DNA of 64,000 nt from Deltaproteobacteria bacterium (lineage in GTDB: Bacteria; Myxococcota; Kuafuiibacteriia; Kuafuiibacteriales; Kuafuiibacteriaceae). The notes below the pieces were generated by a model that saw only the letters and a program-made list of their open reading frames with translations, was not told the DNA's origin and made no database searches. Both the position numbers and the translations under genes were made by a program. Positions 58,136-64,000 of the stretch are shown piece after piece; position 1 is the first letter of the stretch, and each line of letters starts with the position of its first letter. The DNA is taken from assembly GCA_020632995.1 (NCBI GenBank), contig JACKEN010000003.1, positions 186,001-250,000 of the forward strand. Direction: 5' to 3'.

Positions 58136-59113
58136 CTAGCAAACCGCCTCCAGCCTGGCCATGGCGTCGAACATCGCCCGCCGGATGTGGGCGGCGTCCC
58201 GCACCAGCGCGGTCACGTGGCCGCCCTCGACCCAGCGCAGCTCGGAGCCTGGCCAGCGGGCGTGCAGCGCCTCCACCTGCTCGGGGAACACGAAGCCGTC
58301 GCGGCGCGCCGCGACGAGCACCGCGCGGCTGTCTGCGTGGAGCGGGGGCAGGGTCTCGACGATCCGGCGCAGGAGCGCGCCCAGCCGAGCGCGCGGGGCC
58401 TCGCCCAGGCGATCCCAGGCCACCGCCCGGCTCAGGGCGCCCTCGGTGTAGATCGGCTCGGCCGACAGGCCGGTGGCGGCGGGCACCACCGCGAGGGGGC
58501 GCCCGGCGTGGCAGGCCGCGTAGGCCGCCATGTGTCCGCCCATGCTGTAGCCGGTGAGGCCCAGGCGGGTGTGGCCGGCGGCGGCGAGGTGGTCCACCAG
58601 GGCCAGGGCCTCCCGGATGGTGGCGAGGTTCATCAGGAGCTGATCCGCCACCGTCCGGACCTTGGTCCCCCGCTGCCCGGCCGGTCGCCGGAGGCCGTAA
58701 TAGGGGTTCTCCAGGAGCACCGCGCCCGCCCCCTCGGCCACCACCGGGCCGACCAGCTGGAGCCGGCGCTTGAAGCCGGCCTCGCCGCTCGCGGCCAGGA
58801 CCACCCAGGTGGGGCGCGGGCCGGGATCGCGGGTCGCGGTGACCCACAGGGCGTGGGCGGGCCGCACCGCGGCGGGGAGCGGCGGCGACGGGATGGGGCT
58901 CTCGAAGGCGCCGGTGCGGGCCCACAAGCGGCCCAGGGGCTCAGGATCACCCCAGCGGACGACCAGGGGCCCCTCCCGCTCGCCGAGGGGATCCGGGTCC
59001 TCCGCCGCCCGCCGGAGCACCTCCGAGTCGCCCCAGCCGTCCACGAACATCCGGGGTCGGCTCAGGGCGACCGCGAAGAAGCGATCCAGCCAGTGGTGTC
59101 TCGTCCCGGTCAT
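58136..59113 (-). CDS. alpha/beta hydrolase, ABHD18-like
   Basis: 325 residues. The nucleophile elbow is GYSMGG (about residue 190) within LTGYSMGGHMAA. The upstream ENPYYGLRRPAGQ motif marks the DUF2048/ABHD18 group of Ser hydrolases. A late GGHVT may hold the catalytic His. Substrates are unknown, probably lipids or esters. The ATG at 59113 is chosen since the sequence from MTGTRHHW onward is coherent; the frame upstream is a shadow of ctaB. It ends 11 bases before the selenoprotein start, so the two may share a transcript. Confidence 0.78.
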   Translation of the reverse strand: MTGTRHHWLDRFFAVALSRPRMFVDGWGDSEVLRRAAEDPDPLGEREGPLVVRWGDPEPLGRLWARTGAFESPIPSPPLPAAVRPAHALWVTATRDPGPRPTWVVLAASGEAGFKRRLQLVGPVVAEGAGAVLLENPYYGLRRPAGQRGTKVRTVADQLLMNLATIREALALVDHLAAAGHTRLGLTGYSMGGHMAAYAACHAGRPLAVVPAATGLSAEPIYTEGALSRAVAWDRLGEAPRARLGALLRRIVETLPPLHADSRAVLVAARRDGFVFPEQVEALHARWPGSELRWVEGGHVTALVRDAAHIRRAMFDAMARLEAVC

Positions 59114-59155
59114 CCGCTTGACTGGCCCGGCTTCGCCTCCTACACCTTCGCCCCC

Positions 59156-60079
59156 ATGCAGGTCGAGAAGGGCGACGTCGCGACCCTGGCCCTCAGCCGG
59201 GCGCCATCCATCGCCGACCGCGCCCGCGCCTTCTACGAGCTGGGCAAGCCCAACCTCACCTTCCTCGTGGTGGTCACCGCGGTGCTGGGCTTCTTCATGG
59301 CCGCCCAGACCGTCGAGGTGGTGCCGTGGGCCCGCCTCGTGTTCCTGGTGCTCGGCACCGGCCTCACCTCGATGGGGGCGTGCGCCCTCAACATGTACAT
59401 CGAGCGGGACATCGATCCCGTCATGAAGCGCACCGCCACGCGGCCCATCCCCTCCGGCCGCGTCAGCCCCGAAGAGGCGCTCGCGTTCTCGCTCTTCACC
59501 TTCACCTGGGGCCTCGCGCAGCTCGCCCTGTTCTGCGGCCTCTGGGTGGCGGTGCTCTCGCTCCTCACCGGCCTCCTCTACGCCTTCGTCTATACCCCCG
59601 CGAAGCGGTGGGGCCCGGTGGCCACCTGGCTCGGCGCGGTGCCGGGCGCGGTGCCCCCGGTGATGGGCTGGGTCAGCGTCACCGGCGACATCGGCCTCGG
59701 CGGCGCGGCGCTCTTCGCGATCCTCTTCGCGTGGCAGTTCCCGCACTTCCTCGCCCTCGCGTTCATGCTGAAGGACGACTACGCGAAGGTCGGCTTTCGC
59801 TTCCTCCCGACCCAGGACCCCACCGGGGCCCGGGCCGGGCGCCAGATGTTCGTCGGGACCCTCGTGCTCCTCGCGGCCAGCCTCGCCCCGTGGGCGCTGG
59901 GCCTCGTGGGCTGGCTCTACGCCGCCGGCGCCTCGCTGATCGGCCTCGCCTTCGCCTGGGTGGCCCTCAAGGCGTGCTGGGGCTGTGAGCGCACCCGGGC
60001 CCTCCGGGTCTTCCTCGCCTCGATCAGCTACCTGCCGGCGCTCCTGGGGCTGATGGTCCTGGACCGGATCTTCCTGTAG
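59156..60079 (+). CDS. ctaB: protoheme IX farnesyltransferase (heme O synthase)
   Basis: 307 residues, typical CtaB length. The first Asp-rich prenyl motif is NMYIERDIDPVMKRT (near residue 80-95), which replaces the usual ND-x-x-D start with N-M-Y-x-x-x-D, followed by TRPIPSG. YTPAKRWGP and the second polar loop FMLKDDYAKVG follow. About nine membrane helices are present. It transfers farnesyl to heme b for heme O/A of cytochrome oxidases. It starts 42 bases from the divergent hydrolase gene and is followed after 11 bases by the RND-type gene. Confidence 0.92.
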   Translation: MQVEKGDVATLALSRAPSIADRARAFYELGKPNLTFLVVVTAVLGFFMAAQTVEVVPWARLVFLVLGTGLTSMGACALNMYIERDIDPVMKRTATRPIPSGRVSPEEALAFSLFTFTWGLAQLALFCGLWVAVLSLLTGLLYAFVYTPAKRWGPVATWLGAVPGAVPPVMGWVSVTGDIGLGGAALFAILFAWQFPHFLALAFMLKDDYAKVGFRFLPTQDPTGARAGRQMFVGTLVLLAASLAPWALGLVGWLYAAGASLIGLAFAWVALKACWGCERTRALRVFLASISYLPALLGLMVLDRIFL

Positions 60080-60090
60080 GGCGAGGCGCG

Positions 60091-62397
60091 TTGCACGCGT
60101 ATCTGCAACTCCTGTTGCGCCACCGCCTCGCGGTGGTGCTGATCATCGCCGCCATCTCCGGTCTCGCGGGGTGGAGCACCAGCCACGGGGTCATGGCCTC
60201 GTCGGTGATCAAGCTCTTCTTCGGCGACAACCCCAAGTACACCCGCTACCGCGCGCTCGCGGACCAGTTCGGCGGCAGCGACGTGATGGTGGTGGCGTAC
60301 GAGGACCCGGGCCTGCTCACCCCGGCCGGGGTGGCGCGCCTCGGCCGCATCGCGGACCAGGTCGCGGCCCTCGACTTCATCAAGAGCGTCCAGAGCCTCG
60401 ACCGGGCGGCGCGGGTGCAGGCGGAGGGCGACGAGCTCCTGATCGAGCCCTACCTCGAGGCGGCGAAGGAGGCGGGCGGGAATGAGCTGCCGCCCGAGCT
60501 GAAGGCGGCCTTGCACTCGGATCCGCTCGTGAACGGCTGGCTGTTGTCGAAGGAGGGCGAGGCCACCGCCCTCCTCATCGAGCTGACCTCGGATCCGGAT
60601 CGGCCGATCGAGGCGGTCCCGAAGATGCTGGACCAGGTGCTCGCCGCGTTCGAGGCGGAGGGGCTGGTGCGGGACCAGCTCCACATGGCGGGGATCGTGG
60701 CGGAGTCCTCCGAGGCCACCGCGCAGGCGCGCTTCACCCTGCTCGGCATCTTCCCGGTCACCGTGCTCGTGCTGGCCCTCGTGGTCTTCGTGCTCTTCTT
60801 GCGGATGTGGCCGGTGATCATCACCGGCGGGGTCTCGCTCGTCTCGATCCTGTGGACCCTCGGCCTCGCGGTGGCGATCGATCCGCAGATCAACCTGCTG
60901 ATGGCGATGGTGCCGGGGATGATCACGGTGATCGCGTTCTCCGACATCATCCACCTCTACTCGGCCTTCGTGCGCGAGATCGAGCACGGGCTCCCCCAGC
61001 GCGAGGCGGTGCTGAAGAGCGGGGTCGAGGTGGGGGAGGCGTGCCTGTACACCTCGCTCACCACCTTCGTGGGCTTCGCCTCGCTCGTGTTCATCCCCAC
61101 CCCGCTCTTGCGCCAGCTCGGGGTGGTGCTCGGGGCCGGAGTGGGCATCGCGCTCCTGTTGGCCCTGACCCTGGTGCCGATCATCCTCAGCGTGCTCCCC
61201 GGGGTCGGGCCGGGCTGGGTGGGGGAGGGGCACCGCGCTGCTCGGGGCGTGGACCGGCTCCTCCAGGCCTGCATGAACCTCTCGATCCGGCGCCCGAAGT
61301 CGGTGGTGCTCGCGTTCGTGCTGGTGGCGGTGGCGGCCGCGGTGGGGCTGTCGCGGATCGAGGTCGAGGCCTCCTTCGCCAAGCGCCTGAGCCCCGACAA
61401 CCCGGTGCGGCGCTCGCAGGACTTCATCTCCGCCCGCTTCTCGGGAGCGAACTTCCTCGACGTCTACGTGACCGCGCCCGAGGGCCACGACCTGTTGGAG
61501 CCCGAGGTGTTCCAGGGCCTCGCCCGCTTCCACCAGGAGCTGGCCGCGCAGCCCGGAGTGGACGGGGTGGTCTCGCTCGCTACGTTGATGGATCTGTTGC
61601 ACCGGCAGATGAGCGGCCTGCCAGCGGGGCCCACCCTCGCGGTGCCGAGCACCCGGGAGCTCCTCGCGCAATATCTCTTGCTCTTCGAGGTGTCGGGGGG
61701 CGAGGGGCTGGAGCGGGTGGTGGACGACGAGCGCCGGGTCACCCGGCTCTCGGTGCGCCTGTCCGACGATGGCCTCAGGGGCCTGGCCAGGCGCGGTGAT
61801 GCCGCGGTGGTGATGGCGGGCGAGCTGATGCCGGCGGGGACGGTCACCGAGTCCACCGGCATCGCCTATCTGCTCGGGGAGTGGATCACGTTCATCCTCG
61901 AGGGCCAGCGCCGGGGCCTGGGCTTCGCGATCCTCTCCACCACGCTGATGATGATCCTCTGCCTGCGCTCGTTCCGGGTGGGGCTCGGCTCGATGATCCC
62001 GAACCTCCTCCCGCTCCTCGTGCTGGGGGGCTACGTGGGCGGGGTCTGGGACACGGTGGACTCGGACGTGATGTTGGTGGCCACCTTCGCGATCGGCATC
62101 GCGGTGGACGACACCATCCACTTCCTGACCCGGTTCCGGGTCGAGTCCGAGCGCACCTCGGATCGGCAGGTGGCGCTGCATCGCACCTTCGTTTTCACGG
62201 GGCGGGCCATCGTCCAGACCACGGTGATCCTGTGTCTGGGCTTTCTTCCTTTCGCGTGGAGTGATTACTTCTCGACCCGGATCATCGGGACCCTCCTGCC
62301 CATGACCCTGGTGACGGCGCTGGTGGCGGATCTGCTGCTGGTGCCGGCCCTGGTCAACCTGGGGGTCCTGAAGTTCCGCAAGGAGTCCAAGGCATGA
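60091..62397 (+). CDS. MMPL/RND-family transporter, HpnN-like
   Basis: 768 residues from the TTG at 60091, preceded by GAGGCG. It has twelve predicted helices in two sets of six, each led by a periplasmic loop domain (about residues 30-200 and 410-570). Typical segments include VPGMITVIAFSDIIHLYSAF and IGIAVDDTIHFLTRF, which carry the Asp of the proton relay in RND/MMPL proteins. Such transporters move lipids or hopanoids to the outer membrane. The gene overlaps the next one (ATGA), so they are translated together. Substrate not determined. Confidence 0.85.
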   Translation: MHAYLQLLLRHRLAVVLIIAAISGLAGWSTSHGVMASSVIKLFFGDNPKYTRYRALADQFGGSDVMVVAYEDPGLLTPAGVARLGRIADQVAALDFIKSVQSLDRAARVQAEGDELLIEPYLEAAKEAGGNELPPELKAALHSDPLVNGWLLSKEGEATALLIELTSDPDRPIEAVPKMLDQVLAAFEAEGLVRDQLHMAGIVAESSEATAQARFTLLGIFPVTVLVLALVVFVLFLRMWPVIITGGVSLVSILWTLGLAVAIDPQINLLMAMVPGMITVIAFSDIIHLYSAFVREIEHGLPQREAVLKSGVEVGEACLYTSLTTFVGFASLVFIPTPLLRQLGVVLGAGVGIALLLALTLVPIILSVLPGVGPGWVGEGHRAARGVDRLLQACMNLSIRRPKSVVLAFVLVAVAAAVGLSRIEVEASFAKRLSPDNPVRRSQDFISARFSGANFLDVYVTAPEGHDLLEPEVFQGLARFHQELAAQPGVDGVVSLATLMDLLHRQMSGLPAGPTLAVPSTRELLAQYLLLFEVSGGEGLERVVDDERRVTRLSVRLSDDGLRGLARRGDAAVVMAGELMPAGTVTESTGIAYLLGEWITFILEGQRRGLGFAILSTTLMMILCLRSFRVGLGSMIPNLLPLLVLGGYVGGVWDTVDSDVMLVATFAIGIAVDDTIHFLTRFRVESERTSDRQVALHRTFVFTGRAIVQTTVILCLGFLPFAWSDYFSTRIIGTLLPMTLVTALVADLLLVPALVNLGVLKFRKESKA

Positions 62398-63065
62398 GCA
62401 CCATCGAGGTGACGGATCAGAACTTCAAGAGCACGGTGCTGGAGGCCGAGCTCCCCATCCTCGTGGACTTCTGGGCCACGTGGTGCGCCCCCTGCCGGGC
62501 GGTGGCTCCGGTGCTCGAGGAGCTGTCCGAGGAGCTGGCCGGCAAGGTCACCATCGGCAAGCTCGACGTCGACGCGAACCCGATGCTGTCCACCCAGCTC
62601 CGCATCCAGTCGATCCCCACCATGGTGCTCTTCGACAAGGGCCGGCCGGTGACCGCGGCGCAAGGTGCTCTGCCGAAGGAGCACATCATGGCCATGCTGA
62701 ACAAGCACGTGCCCGGGCTCAAGTCGCCGGTGATCGAGGTGGCGGAGCTGGCCGCCCGCCTGCAGGCTGGCCTCCCCACCCAGATCATCGACCTGAGGGA
62801 CCCCCGCGACGTCTCCCGCAGCCACCTGCGCCGCACGGTGTGCGTGGCCGAGGCGGACCTCCCGGCCGCGATCATGGAGCTGCCGCACCACGTGCTGGTG
62901 GTGCTGGTGGACCGCACCGGCCAGGCCTCCGAGGCCGCGGCCAAGGGGCTGGCGGGCACGGTGCCCCACGAGGTGGTGGCGCTCCGCAAGGGCATCCTGG
63001 AGTGGGAGGGCGACGGCCACCCCACCTATAACGACCGCGAAGAGGCGGAGCTGGACGGGGCCTGA
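62394..63065 (+). CDS. thioredoxin fused to rhodanese-like domain lacking the catalytic Cys
   Basis: 223 residues. The thioredoxin domain (1-105) has the active site WCAPC (C31, C34), typical FWATW and SIPTMVLFDKG. Residues about 112-215 resemble a rhodanese (IIDLRDPRDVSRSHL), but the active-site loop that should begin with Cys reads VLVDRTGQAS, so it cannot transfer sulfur and probably binds a partner. There is no signal peptide, so it is cytoplasmic. It overlaps the RND gene by ATGA and is followed by the acyltransferase six bases on. Confidence 0.8.
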   Translation: MSTIEVTDQNFKSTVLEAELPILVDFWATWCAPCRAVAPVLEELSEELAGKVTIGKLDVDANPMLSTQLRIQSIPTMVLFDKGRPVTAAQGALPKEHIMAMLNKHVPGLKSPVIEVAELAARLQAGLPTQIIDLRDPRDVSRSHLRRTVCVAEADLPAAIMELPHHVLVVLVDRTGQASEAAAKGLAGTVPHEVVALRKGILEWEGDGHPTYNDREEAELDGA

Positions 63066-63070
63066 AGCCG

Positions 63071-63979
63071 GTGGCGGTGCAGCGCGAGCCGACCGGGGTG
63101 CGATGGGTGCAAGACGCCCTGCGCCTCTTGTTCTCCGCCGCCCTCGTGGCGGCGGTGCTCGCCGCGGTGATCCTGCCGCCCCCCACCGCGCCGGCCTGGC
63201 TCGACGTGGTGGGCCGGGTGCTCGCCGGGGTCAGCGGTGAGTTGGCCTGCGTGCTCCTGTTGCGCGCGGTGGTGCCGCGGGCCAACCCCGGCTGGCACCG
63301 CATCGTGTGGGGCTCGGACTACCTGCGCTGGGTCCTGTCCTGCACCCTGAACGAGGTGGCGCTCCACCCCCTGTTCCGCGCGCCCTTCTGGTACCTGCAC
63401 TTCACCCGGGTCCTCTACCTGAAGGCCCTCGGCGCCCAGGTCGCGTGGACGGCGAGCTTCCCCGCCGACCTCGTGCTCCGCGATCCCTCGATGGTCCGCA
63501 TCGGGCCCGGCGCCCAGATCGAGCCCGCGGTCACACTGGAAGGTGCCTTGCACGGAGCGGGGCGGGTCCGGGTCGGCGGGGTCGAGGTGGGCGCCGGGTG
63601 CCTGATCGGCGCCCACTCGGTGGTGATGCCGGGGGCCGCCCTCGGCCTCGACGCCCGGGTGGAGCCCGCCTGCGTCATCGGCGAGGACGTGAAGATCGGC
63701 GTCTCCTGCACGATCGGCGAGGGCGCGCGCCTGCAGCGCTCGGTGGAGGTCGGCGCCTACGTGCACGTGGGCACCGGCGCCATCCTGGCCGAGGGCGTGA
63801 AGGTGGGCGACCGCGCCCGGGTCGGCCCCGGCGCGCTGGTGGAGCCCGACGCGGTCATCGGCGAGCGCCAGACCTGGACCGGCATCCCCGCCCGCCGGGT
63901 GGACCTGTTGAAGATGGCGGACGAGGTCACCGAGCCCCGCGGAGACCGCCTCCGCCGCCGCAAGACGGACGAGGGCTAG
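63071..63979 (+). CDS. left-handed beta-helix acyltransferase-like membrane protein
   Basis: 302 residues from the GTG at 63071. One or two N-terminal helices (RLLFSAALVAAVLAAVIL) and a second hydrophobic stretch (LACVLLLRAVV) precede a hexapeptide-repeat domain (about 135-280) with I/V-G-x-G/D-x-x repeats: VRIGPGAQIEPAV, VGAGCLIGAHSVV, VEPACVIGEDVKIG, VGTGAILAEGVKVG. It ends in WTGIPARRVD, as in many acyl- or acetyltransferases of that fold. The membrane anchor and place in an RND-thioredoxin operon suggest lipid or polysaccharide modification. The frame ends near the window end; after it, 63980-64000 is featureless. Confidence 0.78.
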   Translation: MAVQREPTGVRWVQDALRLLFSAALVAAVLAAVILPPPTAPAWLDVVGRVLAGVSGELACVLLLRAVVPRANPGWHRIVWGSDYLRWVLSCTLNEVALHPLFRAPFWYLHFTRVLYLKALGAQVAWTASFPADLVLRDPSMVRIGPGAQIEPAVTLEGALHGAGRVRVGGVEVGAGCLIGAHSVVMPGAALGLDARVEPACVIGEDVKIGVSCTIGEGARLQRSVEVGAYVHVGTGAILAEGVKVGDRARVGPGALVEPDAVIGERQTWTGIPARRVDLLKMADEVTEPRGDRLRRRKTDEG

Positions 63980-64000
63980 AGCAGGCCGATACCCCAAATA

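Overview
The window is very GC-rich, densely coded bacterial DNA with almost no gaps; no intergenic stretch exceeds 300 bases. It most likely comes from a member of the Myxococcota (delta-proteobacterial lineage). Support for this: Ser/Thr kinases with transmembrane and PEGA segments, a secreted protein ending in a MYXO-CTERM-like tail, many Cys-rich or Asp/Ala-rich lipoproteins, a giant RHS/NHL lipoprotein, sigma-54 two-component regulation, and long multi-domain versions of common enzymes. The phylum call is an inference from gene content; no rRNA or tRNA gene is visible.

Layout. 1-9.6 kb: a PLP acyltransferase-like/GNAT fusion (cut by the window edge) with an FAD oxidoreductase, a papain/calpain-like protein, then a three-gene minus-strand operon (threonine-synthase-like, SsnA-like amidohydrolase, short YgfK-like iron-sulfur protein) resembling the selenium-dependent hydroxylase/purine-catabolism neighbourhood of other bacteria. 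9.6-19.3 kb: Ser/Thr kinase, HflX, a PqqD-YkgJ fusion, a MYXO-CTERM-like secreted protein and YcaQ. A palindromic MITE-like element and an IS630 element follow, both inserted at the overlapping stop codons of ycaQ and a membrane protein without breaking either gene. 19.4-34.5 kb: housekeeping metabolism (isocitrate lyase of the long type, malate synthase, HemN, GltB, GpsA, BioD, a cardiolipin-synthase-like PLD) and a PP2C phosphatase.

34.5-46.7 kb: a lipoprotein, the 2131-residue RHS lipoprotein, and a histidine kinase / NtrC-type regulator / CheY-like regulator operon. Around this operon are four sigma-54 (-24/-12) promoter matches, each beside a GC-rich dyad of the form TGGGGCR-N3-YGCCCCA. 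On the three minus-strand promoters the dyad lies 31-32 bp upstream of the -24 box. They stand before the PP2C gene, a small lipoprotein gene, the kinase-regulator operon itself and a small exported protein, so this looks like a local autoregulated sigma-54 regulon.

46.7-64 kb: a FIST-domain sensor with a histidine kinase (NosP-like pair), a ferric-reductase-like membrane protein with a diheme cytochrome c/beta-propeller protein, a Cys-rich lipoprotein, a PEGA-repeat Ser/Thr kinase, an acyltransferase, a cupredoxin-like protein, a YkgJ protein, an alpha/beta hydrolase, heme O synthase and an RND-thioredoxin-acyltransferase operon. The most striking gene is at 57564-58124 on the minus strand: a thioredoxin-like lipoprotein read through an in-frame TGA that gives a U-x-x-C redox motif, with a bacterial SECIS-type hairpin at the expected distance. 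It is almost certainly a selenoprotein and would be mis-annotated as two fragments.
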